From: Hepsetus odoe
Taxonomy: Eukaryota > Chordata > Actinopteri > Characiformes > Hepsetidae
Length of the DNA: 64,000 nucleotides
Direction of reading: 5' to 3'
NCBI GenBank assembly: GCA_017165825.1
Contig: CM029383.1
Coordinates: 2,765,133 to 2,829,132, forward strand
Under the pieces are notes generated by a model. That model was given only the letters and a program-made list of their open reading frames with translations, did not search any database and had not been told where the DNA came from. This document shows, piece after piece, positions 1 to 12,403 of this stretch (position 1 is its first letter; each line of letters opens with the position of its first letter). The position numbers and the translations under genes are program-made.

Positions 1-1194
1 GTTTTAGAAGGTGGTTATAGTAGAACAGCCTCATATACATTGTATTTATGAGCCCACCTTATCTGTCATCATTCGACGCAGATGTGCACAGCCTCACATC
101 TCAAAGGAATAGCTGCCAGATGTCTTTTGTTCCAGCAAGCTGAGCATGTGTCTGGCTTGATTCATGCGCTACGTTTGGGATGTTGGTCCTTCAAGCTGCA
201 CGGCCCAAGTTAGATACACGTGGCTACATTTCTCATGGAAAAATGAGGGTCGGTCACTTTTAATTGGTCTCCATTCACAGCACATCTGCCTGAGTCTGGC
301 ATGTAGAAGCAAGCCTTTTAACTGTAGCCCAAACCCAGATAATTATGAAAGCTGCAGACTAGAGGGGCTTCAGGCTGTGTGTTTATCACTGATTAAGAGA
401 GGAGTCTGGCTTACAGAATTACTTAAATGCGTAGAGTGAATAAAAAGTTAAAGCCACAGCTTTATAGGAATGTTTTTAGCAACAGAGATAACGGATATTA
501 CTTTTCAGAAGGCCATTTGGTACAAATTATATACATCAGTATATTAAATCAGTAATTAGATGATAAACGATCTTTTAAAGATTCAAAAGACTTACACAGT
601 ACCCAGATAACTACTCCGGTATACTAGCAATGGAACAGTTAACCAGGTTTTTGAGCATTCATGGACGAATCACGAATGAACAGAATCTTATCACTGCTCA
701 GGTAAAATAATAATGGTATATTGCGTGACCACTCATGATGACCAGCAATGTAAAGTAATAAAGAAATTCTTTATTATTATTATTATTATTCATTTGGCTT
801 ACATCACAGAAGTCAACTAAAGCAGCATTTCATGAGTTGCTTTCACTTTCTGTATTGCATTTATAGGTCATTTTATGATTAACATACCCAACCAGTTATG
901 ATAACATCCAACCTGTCTTGTTCAGCAACATAAATAAAACCAACTCCTGTTTACTTAATTAAGTTTAAAAGTGATGATTGATAACATTATCAAAACAGAG
1001 TACTAAAACTAGGAATTGATTATCAAGCCATTCAATAAGCTAAAAGAATAAAATTCCCATGATCTTTAAGGTTAGGCCTTAAGTTGTAGTGAAGGAACAA
1101 AAAATAAAATTGCTTAAGAATACAAAGTGATGCAAAAGCTACAGCTGCAAATATGCTTGAACCCTTCTGAGAAACTAAACAAACAGCACACACA

Positions 1195-1420
1195 GGGGCA
1201 GCGGTGGCCTAGTGGTTAGGGTGTTAGCCGGAGGATCGGGGGTTCAAACCCCTTCCCAATAGGTTGCTCTGGTACCTTTTGAGCAAGGTGCTGTCCCCGT
1301 CACTGCTCCCCGGGCGCTTTCCACTGCTGCACGGTGTTTGAGTGTGCATGGGTTAAAAGCAGAGGTCCAATTTCGTTGTGGTTCATTGTCTGCTGTGTTC
1401 CTTGTTGTCACTTTCACTTA
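1195..1420 (+). repeat. tRNA-derived SINE, family A, copy 1
   Basis: Starts GGGGCAGCGGTGGCCTAGTG (A-box-like) with a B-box-like GGTTCAAACCCC, then the family body with GAGCAAGGTGCTGTCCCC and CACTGCTCCCCGGG, ending CTTTCACTTA. The same order of motifs recurs at 9694, 21923 and, reversed, 59887. Confidence 0.85.
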
Positions 1421-3629
1421 CATCGATGCTTATAGAAGCTACTTATAAAGATACATTTCTTTATGAAAGCTGGCATCTTCATAATTAATGACACAAATGT
1501 TAATTATGTGGAGATGATGAAACAAATGAAGCAACAACACCAAGTTCACTAGAGCCCAACAAGGTCATTTTAGTAAAAATACTCCCTGTTTTTGCTGTCA
1601 CATTTGTACTTAATAAATACAGTCTGTTGACTTGTCACACCCTCTCTTCCACTAAGGACATGCTCAGTGTTTTCATATTGTGCTGTGGATTATTGTGTCA
1701 GGTTATGTAACAACAAGCCTTCTACATATTCCATAAGTGCCTTATTAATACATTCTGATTTGTCCTTTTTCTTCATAATGTTTGGAACCATCTGTCCCTG
1801 TCCCACATCTTTTAACATTCACAAGCCATCACCTGTCCTGTTCCTGCCCCTGCTCCCAAACCCCAAAATTCACCAGCCTTGTGCTTTTTGGCTTGACGCT
1901 TCACCACAACCAGTGGCATGACTATTCATCTTGAGCTATTTTTACCCTGCCTTGTTCAACCACAAGCTCTGTGGGGAGAAATAGTCAATGTAGAGCAAGG
2001 GAAGGTGGAAAGGGGAAACAGCTGAGCTTGGCCTTTTTTTTTTTTTCTTTCCGTCATTTCATTGCCTTTTCATTCAGCAAAATTTCAATATAACTTTTTA
2101 CCCTATAATTTGCCCTGTAATATCAGCCATTTGACTGGCTCCTCAGCTGGTTTGAATAATGAGGGGTCCTTTCACTGAAATGAGTCTGGGCACAGATTTG
2201 ATGCCAAAGACTGGGGCCAGCTTTCAAGTGTAGATGTTTCTTTTTTTTAGAGCAGAGCTTAGAAGCGGTTACACTGTTCACACTTCACTATTTTAATCCG
2301 GATTTGTTTCTTCTGACCGGTTTTTAATCTTGCTCCTGATTTGGTTGTGAGTGCTTTTGAAATGCATAAAATGTGTTTGTTAATGTGTCTTACAATGCAG
2401 TAGATTCAGCTGGAAATAAATTCTTGTTAACCTTCCTAAATGGTTATTTTAAGAAAAACCTTAAAATATCCTCAACTATATACTTTCCTGTATGTTTTAT
2501 GTTCACTGGTAGTTAATTGAACTGTTGATGCCACTGTGTGTCATAGCTCCCTGAGACTGGGTTCAAAGGCTCTAATTTTTACATCTGATCTTTTATATAA
2601 GGACCTAAATGTTGATTTTCTGAGGCATTGCTCTAAATAACACCATTATGCTTTAAAAGTGCAATACATTGAATCATTTGCATAAATTGATTCCTGGTAT
2701 TAATACACAGCATGTCAGTAATAGGATAGCTCTGGAATCTGGAGATATGCTTACAGGAAGTAGTTCTATTTTTGCTATGTAGTCTCTTCATTGATGTATA
2801 AGCCTGCTGATGTACAGACAAAGCAAATTAAAAAATCATGTTTCAGATGGTTCCAGCCTTTCCTCTCTGGTTCTTTTAACTTTTTGAGATTTCATGTTAC
2901 AGTAGGGCTTATTTCACACACCAAACAGATGTAGCATCCACCACATAGTGTCTTTCTGCTAGTGGCTTCTTCTTCTGACGGATACTGAAGCCAAATCTCT
3001 TCATGTGATACTTGTTTTTTTGTTAAACAACTTTAAACTTTCTTGTTTGTTCCATCATTGATGTAAGAAGGTCGGATGACTGTTATTTTGCTTTGTTCTG
3101 TCTTCAGCTCTGAATAGCTGTCCACCCTGTTCCATATTCAGCTCTGAAGAGCTGTCCATGGTGCTACTTTTTTGTTCTCGTTAATGCCTAGCACTGCTTC
3201 ATAGAAGGTTGTATTCTTCAGTCTTATTTATTCATCAATTGTAGATTGTTTGAGCATTAATAGTGCAGTTTATTTGACTAATTCTGTATGTGTAAGTTAA
3301 GTATAAGTAGAAGATTTTATTAACAGGTTTAGTTTCTCTTCATGATTCATGCAATCATGGCTCCTGTTGATATTGGTTTATCAGGGAGCTTGCCTCCTGC
3401 TACCTTAACATTTTATAGGGCTTTGTTTTTACTATTTCATTGGATAGGACTATACATAGTTGTGAGTTCTTGCTGAAACACAAATTACTAGATTCACTAA
3501 AATAAATTAAATTACATGCATTTTTAAATTTTTAATTAGGTTAAACATTTGATTGGGTTTTTCTTGTTGATATTTTTTCTTTCTCAATCTTAACCATTGT
3601 GCTGGGTTTTGTTCTTGCTCAGTAATGTC

Positions 3630-3905
3630 TAGGGCATAGAGGCTTGGGAGGTTTTCAGCCCGTCGAAACGACAAGCTCTTACATTGTCGGATAGAAATTT
3701 ATCAGCCCCTGTGAAAGGCTAAATGGTCGGTCTGCATGTGGACGATCAATAAAGCCACTTGGAGTGGCTAGGCTAGAAGCTTGGGCCGTCACCAGGCACA
3801 TGAATCTCATGGATGAAGCACAAGCGGATTGCCCTATCAGACTAAGGGCCATGCATTAACCAGCACGGCTTTCACCTTAATTACTGCATTGCCATATGGC
3901 TATAT
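3630..3905. other. candidate conserved non-coding element
   Basis: A stretch of balanced base composition in an AT-rich intron, with no simple repeats, many CpGs and a short hairpin AGCCACTTGGAGTGGCT (7 bp stem, 3 base loop). It ends in TTAATTACTGCATTG, homeodomain-like. It occurs nowhere else in the window except its duplicate at 6596-6871. No function is shown. Confidence 0.25.
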
Positions 3906-4399
3906 AGGAAATGAATAACATATCCTTCTTCCTTTTAAATGCTGAACCAAGTGAATTTACCTTCTGCATTGGGAGCATAGTTAAATAATGATGATTTATT
4001 CTTTATAAAATGAAGACTACCATTTTCAAGTAGACAATTTCTGTAAGCAAAAGCCTTTGTTTTGTATTTTTCACTGCACTACTGTCAGCATAGTATCATG
4101 TTTCACTTGTCATTTCTATAAAGGCCACAGTTCGAGTATGACAATGTTTTGAAGCAGGCCTATGGAGAGTGTGCTCAGTCATGAGTCCTTTACTGGAGAG
4201 TCTTAATTACCATTTCCAGGCATTTCATGAACAGCCTTTGAGTGACTCATATCAATATTAAATGAACAAAAATAAATGCACAGCAACTCCCTTTAGATGG
4301 CTTTTAAGAGACTCCATAGCATCAGAAGGAAAATGTCAGGATCTGACTGTGGGCTAGCCATGCATTGTTTCTGCCAGGCTGGGTACTAAGAATATACAG

Positions 4400-4560
4400 A
4401 GTGATAGATAAATACTTTATTGATCCTGAGGGGGTCAAATTCAAGTACCAGTCGCCAAGAATTACATATGTTACACTTAAGTACACAGTATATATATAAA
4501 TACTATACAAATTAATAATGCAATAAACAAAAGCACAGTATGCAGGAAAAAAAGGAACAA
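4400..4560. repeat. possible LINE tail (duplicated at 7366-7526)
   Basis: Contains ATACTTTATTGATCCTGAGG followed by GGGTCAAATTCAAG, like a common fish interspersed repeat end (TTTATTGATCC...GGAAATTCA). A weaker match lies near 44975-45025 (CCTTTATTATCCC...GGGAAATC). Family assignment is from memory. Confidence 0.4.
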
Positions 4561-4798
4561 ATGCTGGCATGTGCAGTGGTTTCTGTCAGAATGAAAGATA
4601 ACATTAGGCTAAGGGCAAAGGAATATACTATATTGATCACAAACTTAGGGAGGATGAGTCTAAGATTTTTTAAAGATTTGGTCGGTACTTTTAGACTGAC
4701 TTCTGCAACATTGATGTCCCGCACCAACTATTATTAAATTTATTTTTAAAGCACTTAGCCAAAGTCCGTTTTTCATACAATATATATAATAATAATAA

Positions 4799-4799
4799 N
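4799..4799. other. single unresolved base (N) at a contig join
   Basis: The only N in the window. It lies exactly between the two duplicate copies, where copy 1 breaks off in a TAA run that copy 2 continues. Confidence 0.95.
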
Positions 4800-7764
4800 G
4801 TCCTGTTCCTGCCCCTGCTCCCAAACCCCAAAATTCACCAGCCTTGTGCTTTTTGGCTTGACGCTTCACCACAACCAGTGGCATGACTATTCATCTTGAG
4901 CTATTTTTACCCTGCCTTGTTCAACCACAAGCTCTGTGGGGAGAAATAGTCAATGTAGAGCAAGGGAAGGTGGAAAGGGGAAACAGCTGAGCTTGGCCTT
5001 TTTTTTTTTTTCTTTCCGTCATTTCATTGCCTTTTCATTCAGCAAAATTTCAATATAACTTTTTACCCTATAATTTGCCCTGTAATATCAGCCATTTGAC
5101 TGGCTCCTCAGCTGGTTTGAATAATGAGGGGTCCTTTCACTGAAATGAGTCTGGGCACAGATTTGATGCCAAAGACTGGGGCCAGCTTTCAAGTGTAGAT
5201 GTTTCTTTTTTTTTAGAGCAGAGCTTAGAAGCGGTTACACTGTTCACACTTCACTATTTTAATCCGGATTTGTTTCTTCTGACCGGTTTTTAATCTTGCT
5301 CCTGATTTGGTTGTGAGTGCTTTTGAAATGCATAAAATGTGTTTGTTAATGTGTCTTACAATGCAGTAGATTCAGCTGGAAATAAATTCTTGTTAACCTT
5401 CCTAAATGGTTATTTTAAGAAAAACCTTAAAATATCCTCAACTATATACTTTCCTGTATGTTTTATGTTCACTGGTAGTTAATTGAACTGTTGATGCCAC
5501 TGTGTGTCATAGCTCCCTGAGACTGGGTTCAAAGGCTCTAATTTTTACATCTGATCTTTTATATAAGGACCTAAATGTTGATTTTCTGAGGCATTGCTCT
5601 AAATAACACCATTATGCTTTAAAAGTGCAATACATTGAATCATTTGCATAAATCGATTCCTGGTATTAATACACAGCATGTCAGTAATAGGATAGCTCTG
5701 GAATCTGGAGATATGCTTACAGGAAGTAGTTCTATTTTTGCTATGTAGTCTCTTCATTGATGTATAAGCCTGCTGATGTACAGACAAAGCAAATTAAAAA
5801 ATCATGTTTCAGATGGTTCCAGCCTTTCCTCTCTGGTTCTTTTAACTTTTTGAGATTTCATGTTACAGTAGGGCTTATTTCACACACCAAACAGATGTAG
5901 CATCCACCACATAGTGTCTTTCTGCTAGTGGCTTCTTCTTCTGACGGATACTGAAGCCAAATCTCTTCATGTGATACTTGTTTTTTTGTTAAACAACTTT
6001 AAACTTTCTTGTTTGTTCCATCATTGATGTAAGAAGGTCGGATGACTGTTATTTTGCTTTGTTCTGTCTTCAGCTCTGAATAGCTGTCCACCCTGTTCCA
6101 TATTCAGCTCTGAAGAGCTGTCCATGGTGCTACTTTTTTGTTCTCGTTAATGCCTAGCACTGCTTCATAGAAGGTTGTATTCTTCAGTCTTATTTATTCA
6201 TCAATTGTAGATTGTTTGAGCATTAATAGTGCAGTTTATTTGACTAATTCTGTATGTGTAAGTTAAGTATAAGTAGAAGATTTTATTAACAGGTTTAGTT
6301 TCTCTTCATGATTCATGCAATCATGGCTCCTGTTGATATTGGTTTATCAGGGAGCTTGCCTCCTGCTACCTTAACATTTTATAGGGCTTTGTTTTTACTA
6401 TTTCATTGGATAGGACTATACATAGTTGTGAGTTCTTGCTGAAACACAAATTACTAGATTCACTAAAATAAATTAAATTACATGCATTTTTAAATTTTTA
6501 ATTAGGTTAAACATTTGATTGGGTTTTTCTTGTTGATATTTTTTCTTTCTCAATCTTAACCATTGTGCTGGGTTTTGTTCTTGCTCAGTAATGTCTAGGG
6601 CATAGAGGCTTGGGAGGTTTTCAGCCCGTCGAAACGACAAGCTCTTACATTGTCGGATAGAAATTTATCAGCCCCTGTGAAAGGCTAAATGGTCGGTCTG
6701 CATGTGGACGATCAATAAAGCCACTTGGAGTGGCTAGGCTAGAAGCTTGGGCCGTCACCAGGCACATGAATCTCATGGATGAAGCACAAGCGGATTGCCC
6801 TATCAGACTAAGGGCCATGCATTAACCAGCACGGCTTTCACCTTAATTACTGCATTGCCATATGGCTATATAGGAAATGAATAACATATCCTTCTTCCTT
6901 TTAAATGCTGAACCAAGTGAATTTACCTTCTGCATTGGGAGCATAGTTAAATAATGATGATTTATTCTTTATAAAATGAAGACTACCATTTTCAAGTAGA
7001 CAATTTCTGTAAGCAAAAGCCTTTGTTTTGTATTTTTCACTGCACTACTGTCAGCATAGTATCATGTTTCACTTGTCATTTCTATAAAGGCCACAGTTCG
7101 AGTATGACAATGTTTTGAAGCAGGCCTATGGAGAGTGTGCTCAGTCATGAGTCCTTTACTGGAGAGTCTTAATTACCATTTCCAGGCATTTCATGAACAG
7201 CCTTTGAGTGACTCATATCAATATTAAATGAACAAAAATAAATGCACAGCAACTCCCTTTAGATGGCTTTTAAGAGACTCCATAGCATCAGAAGGAAAAT
7301 GTCAGGATCTGACTGTGGGCTAGCCATGCATTGTTTCTGCCAGGCTGGGTACTAAGAATATACAGAGTGATAGATAAATACTTTATTGATCCTGAGGGGG
7401 TCAAATTCAAGTACCAGTCGCCAAGAATTACATATGTTACACTTAAGTACACAGTATATATATAAATACTATACAAATTAATAATGCAATAAACAAAAGC
7501 ACAGTATGCAGGAAAAAAAGGAACAAATGCTGGCATGTGCAGTGGTTTCTGTCAGAATGAAAGATAACATTAGGCTAAGGGCAAAGGAATATACTATATT
7601 GATCACAAACTTAGGGAGGATGAGTCTAAGATTTTTTTAAGATTTGGTCGGTACTTTTAGACTGACTTCTGCAACATTGATGTCCCGCACCAACTATTAT
7701 TAAATTTATTTTTAAAGCACTTAGCCAAAGTCCGTTTTTCATACAATATATATAATAATAATAA
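4800..7764 (+). repeat. direct duplication, copy 2
   Basis: Second copy of 1835-4798. It continues past the point where copy 1 ends into a full AT palindrome (7704-7858), which copy 1 enters but does not complete. Confidence 0.95.
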
Positions 7765-7858
7765 TAATAAATTATTATTATTATTAATTATTATATATAT
7801 ATATATATATATATATTGTATGAAAAATGGACTTTGGCTAAGTGCTTTAAAAATAAAT
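7704..7858. repeat. 155 bp near-perfect palindrome with AT core
   Basis: The left arm TTTAAAGCACTTAGCCAAAG continuing to TTTTTCATACAA is mirrored on the right by TTGTATGAAAAATGG and ACTTTGGCTAAGTGC, with one mismatch. The core is (TAA)n, then (TTA)n, then (TA)n, and is itself self-complementary. It could be a small hairpin transposon relic or a cruciform-prone repeat. Confidence 0.85.
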
Positions 7859-9693
7859 GTAATTCTTTAGCTTATTCTTGGTTTATCATGCAATTCTACC
7901 AGCACTGATAGAGTGAAGCATATTTTGAGGCTTTTCACTGGATCTTTTCTAACAGCTGCCGATGTAACATCATTGGACAGCTTAGTTTGCTAATAGGGGA
8001 GCACTAACTGCTGATTCTTGTGGGTCATCTGCTACACTCCTGCATCTTTTTTTCACATTTCGAAAATATACAAGTACAGTTTAAATAATTTTCAAGTTAT
8101 CTAATAATATAATGCCTGTAATCATCTGCAAATCAGAAGTTTCATATGTAGTATGTTTGTCAACATAGCAACTTACTGACCATCTGACACACATTCAATG
8201 TTTGAAATGGAAGAAATGCTGTTCTTCTTGGCCAAGAAAGAGGCCTATTACACTATTGGAAAATTCACAAAGATTTTACAATGGTTGCTCAGTCTTAGCT
8301 GCCACAATCTCATTCCTTACTGTAGCTTTATTACCTAGGTGTGATACACTGGGAAAAACACATTAATGCAGAAAAAGATATCAAGAATGTGACACATCAG
8401 GTTTTTAATTTAGCAGGTGCTTCTGAAATGACTTGATGAATATGTAGACCTTGAACCTGTCTTTTAAATGCGCTGGATGGTGTTATGTAGAAACCCACGC
8501 ACTCACTGATAAATGAGAGGAGTAAAAATTTCCCATCAGAATCTGTGCTGCTAATTTGCAGTTACAGCACTGCATCTATAACAAGAAATCTTACTGCAGC
8601 CCAGTAACCCTTCACCAAGCTTTACTGAATCATTGCTTAGTGAGAGCCTGATATATTTATTTATTATTCCCTCTGAAAGTGATTGAAGCATTTTCATTAT
8701 GGTATTGCCTTATAACATGGAGCTGCTTATCATGGGATGCAGTGATTATGGAATTTCTAGAATGGTAGGAATAACTGATCATTTTACTTTTCGGGCATTT
8801 TAAAACAAGTTTATTCCTATTTGATTTAAGCAGGGTAAAGATGATAGCTGATAATGCTAGCTGCCTGATCTTTGGATTATGTACCTTTCAAAGAACTGAA
8901 TGTTTTCCCTCTGTCTTCCCTAAGGAGTGGAAAACTGCAAATCTGTTGTCTTTGCAGAAACTCTGAAATACTCCTTCGCTGACCTTTTCCTCCTGCAGCA
9001 TAAATACACACACATAGGGGAACAAGCAAAAAGGTGTTTCTTTAAACCCAAGATAGCATTTCTCCATCTGTTGGCAAATATCCACTTATACCGCACACCT
9101 TTTATCAGTTATCATTATTATCATGCGGTGATGAAGCCCAGAGGGACCCGTCTGTTTCTCTTATGTTCAGCATGACAGCACCCACAGACACAAAAAAAGA
9201 TAGCAAAAGCCTCTGGAAGTGATGAGGTGATATGTTTTGCCCTTTACAGCAGTAATGGTATTGGAGCAGCTTTGCAGAATGTGTGGCCTGTCTGAGCTGG
9301 CAGTGTCCGATAAGGAGGCCATCCTCCGCAGGCTGTACTCTGCTGTGGCTTAGCAATAGGAGGGAAAATTGCCACTTTGTCATGGTCCATTGCACACTAG
9401 AGGGCAGTGTTAGTAGTTTGGTAGCACGGGAAGGCTGATTTCAAGTACATTTAGTGATGTGCTGTCAGCTGGTGGAGGAATATTATATATGTTTATTTTT
9501 GTCCTTCTCTGTTGGCTGTTAGCAGTTAAACATTACCATGGCTTCAATGAAGCTGTTATCCTGCTTTGAAAATTTCTGCGGTCAGAAAATCAAGAGGATT
9601 TTTTTTTTCCCAACAACAAAGGCAATTTTCTTAAAGACAGTGAATTGGCAATGAATGCCAATTGTACACTCTGAGATTAAGAAATTGTAGATA

Positions 9694-9935
9694 GGGTAGC
9701 AGTGGCCTAGTGGTTTGGGAACAGGCCCCATGATTGGAAGGTTGTGGGTTCAGATTAGTAGGTTGCCTTGAGATACCCTTGAGCGAGGTAGTCACCCCAT
9801 CATTGCTCCGTGGGTGCTTAATATGGCTGCCTCCTGCTGCACGGTGTGTATGGGTAAAATGCAGAGAATGTATTTTGTTGTGGATTGCTGCTTACTTTGC
9901 TGTGTTACAGAATCACAAATGGTCACTTTCACATT
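9694..9935 (+). repeat. SINE family A, copy 2
   Basis: GGGTAGCAGTGGCCTAGTGG head, GAGCGAGGTAGTCACCCCAT, CATTGCTCCGTGGGTGCT and the 3' end GGTCACTTTCACATTCTG. More diverged than the copies at 1195 and 21923. Confidence 0.8.
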
Positions 9936-10519
9936 CTGTGATTAAATAAATGGGTCTTGGCTTGATTATGGTATGGTTGTTGGAAGATACAGAACATTTC
10001 TAGAGAAGTTTTGTTGTAATGTGCTTTCTAACTACTTATTTACAGCGAATACAGTCCTTAAGACATCTTAATGTTCTAAAGTCACATACAACCAGAGCTT
10101 CCTCTCATCATTAATGCTTTGCTTCATGCTTTAGACCATTTTTACTTTTTTTTTTTTTTTTTTTTTACATGTTTTGGACGTATGTATCTCTTTGTGAACT
10201 CCAATATGGTGATCATTCAAACAATGTTGAATCTCAGTCAAAGCTATTATTTCATTCTTCTTCCTTTCATTCCTTCTCATGCATTCAAACACATGAAAAC
10301 TCAAATAAGTTCTATTACATAATAGTGGAAAAAGCTTGGTCCTGTACAGCTGTACAGGAATTTTTGTGGTGGCAGGATTTTCGTTCACACTGGGCAGAAT
10401 CATGGCACCACACAGCTTCTTGTGGCTTGTTGCAGTAATACAAGCTTAACTAATACAAACCCTGGTTATGGAGGCATTCCTGCTCTACAGGTTTCAGCAT
10501 TTTTCATGTTCACAATGTA

Positions 10520-12103
10520 CAGTCCCGATCAAAAGTTTAAGAGCACTTGACAAATGACAAAAAATCATATGTTGCATGGTTTGATCTTAACAAGGTTCCA
10601 AGTAGAGCTTCAACATGCTACAAGAAGAAATGGGAGTGAGACAAAAAATTTCTTTGAGCATGCAATTTATTGAAAACAATGCTTAAACTGAAACTGATCA
10701 AAAAACTGATCAAAAAGAAATGATGAAAATCTTAGGACCACACCTCCAAAAGAAACCCGTAAACCCCCCCAAAACAGAAATCAAAGTTCCAGACATGATC
10801 TCAGTAATGAGTAGCTCCACCGTTATTGTTGATCACTTGAAAAATTGTGGCATGCCTGATGCAAGCGTTTCCATGAGGTGAGTGGGAACATTTATCCAAG
10901 TGGTGAAGATGGCCACACAAAGGGCATCTACTGTCTGGAACTGTTGTCCATTTTTGTAAACTTTCCTTGCCATCCATCCCCAAAGGTTCTCAATTGGATT
11001 TAGATCACGGGAACACGCAGGATGGTCCAAAAGAGTGATGTTATTCTCCTGAAAGAAGTCCCTTGTCCTGCGGGCATTGTGTACTGTAGCGTTGTCCTGT
11101 TGAAAAACCCAGTCGTTATCACACAGACGAGTGCCCTCAGTCATGAGGGATGCTCTCTGCAACATCTGGACATAGCCAGCGGCCGTTTGACACCCCTGCA
11201 CCTCCTGAAGCTCCATTGTTCCACTGAAGGAAAAAGCACCCCAGACCACTATGACGCCCCCTCCACTGTGGCGCATAGAAAATATCTCAGGTGGGATCTG
11301 CTTGTCATACCAGTAACGTTGGAAACCATCAGGACCATCAAGGTTAAATTTTTTTTCTCATCACAGAATAAAACTTTCTTCCACCTTTCAGTGTCCCATG
11401 TTTGGTGCTCTCTTGCAAAGTCCAAACAGTTAGTTCTGTGGCGTTCAAGGAGATGAGGCCTTTGAAGACGTTTTTGAAGCCCTTCAGTCTCAGATGCCGT
11501 CTGATGGTTATGGGGCTGCAGTCGGCACCAGTAACGGCCTTAAATTGGGTCGTGGATCGTCCAGTGTCTTGACGAACAGCCAATTGGATCCTCCGGCTCA
11601 GTGCTGGTGATATTTTTTTGGGTCTTCCACCTGACTTTTTTGTTCCATAACCCTCAGGATCATTAAAAAAATTCCAGATGACTGTCTTACTGCATCCCAC
11701 CTCAGCAGCGATGGCGCGCTGCGAGAGACCCTGCTTATGCAGTTCAACAACCCGACCAGGGAAAAAAAAAAAACGGAAAGTTTTTTTTGCCTTTGCCATC
11801 AGAACATCATGACAGTGTGACTACCAGACAGAAAATGGCAATGAATCCACATTTTTGCACAGATTTGGCCTTTTAAAGGCATGTGGTCCTAAGATTTTGA
11901 TCAGCTGTAAAACAGCTGATCAGCTGTTTCAGTTTAAGCGTTGTTTTCAATAAACTGCAGGCTCAAATAAATGTTTTGTCTCACTCCCATTTCTTCTTGT
12001 AGCATGTTGAAGCTCTACATGGAACCTTGTTAAGATCCAACCATGCAACATATGATTTTTTTTTGCTATTTGTCAAGTGGTCTTAAACTTTTGATCGGGA
12101 CTG
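10520..12103 (-). mobile_element. Tc1-like DNA transposon with long inverted repeats
   Basis: About 1.58 kb flanked by TA on both sides (10518-10519 and 12104-12105). Terminal inverted repeats are about 225 bp (10520-10746 and 11881-12103), starting CAGTCCCGATCAAAAGTTTA. An inner repeat of the outer motif (CTGATCAAAA..ATCTTAGGACC) gives an IR/DR layout like Sleeping Beauty-type elements. The - strand carries a disabled transposase. The inserted orientation is opposite to rab3c. Confidence 0.92.
10833..11799 (-). pseudogene. Tc1-like transposase, frameshifted
   Basis: The N-terminal part (11799 to 11344) starts MAKAKKTFRFFFFPGRVVEL and has the helix-turn-helix segment LSQRAIAAEVGCSKTVIWNF and the basic GGRPKKIS. 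The C-terminal part (about 11340 to 10833) has FNLDGPDGFQRYW, FQQDNATVHNARRT and SRDLNPIENLW. The Asp of QQD and Glu of PIEN are 34 residues apart, as in Tc1 DD34E transposases. The halves are in different frames: at 11346-11353 an A run on the coding strand is 8 long where 6 would keep the frame. The enzyme is therefore not made whole. A cut-and-paste transposase would act on the flanking inverted repeats. Confidence 0.9.
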
Positions 12104-12282
12104 TATCTTGTATGCAACTAACCAGCTTCTTTTCAAGCCTTTTCTTTTAAGTTGTGTTTGGGTGAGGACTATACAGAGAAGGGTGTCCTCCAAAGCGGAG
12201 TTTGCTTCAGCAGAATATTATAAGGAAGATGGCACTGCTGCTGCCAGACGCCTTCCTGTGCACTCCGTTTGTATCCAGATTT

Positions 12283-12403
12283 AGTTTTTTTTTTTTTTTT
12301 TTTTTAGTGAAAGTGATCATTCTTGTCATTGTGAAGTGCAGCACAAATTCAACCAATTTTTAGATCCAGGGCAACTCCCTAACCAATAGACCACCGCTGC
12401 CCC
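12283..12403 (-). repeat. SINE family A, copy 3, internally deleted, with poly-A tail
   Basis: On the - strand: GGGGCAGCGGTGGTCTATTG head, a shortened body, then the 3' end TCACTTTCACTA followed by a run of about 20 A. The tail supports retroposition of family A. Confidence 0.75.

Larger units (their letters stand above)
1835..4798 (+). repeat. direct duplication, copy 1 (2.96 kb)
   Basis: Matches 4800-7764 almost base for base at an offset of 2965-2966. I found only three differences: a T8/T9 run near 2240, T/C near 2688 and one change near 4672. A single N at 4799 separates the copies. It is probably an assembly or haplotype artefact (see findings). Confidence 0.95.

Noticed and set aside
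1195..1265. tRNA-like A and B boxes suggesting a tRNA gene
   Set aside because: The rest of the sequence is a dispersed SINE body repeated elsewhere in the window, and the cloverleaf is degenerate.
2633..5787. Two nearly identical 62-residue open frames (2633-2821 and 5599-5787)
   Set aside because: They are the same non-coding segment seen twice because of the duplication; no domain or splice support.
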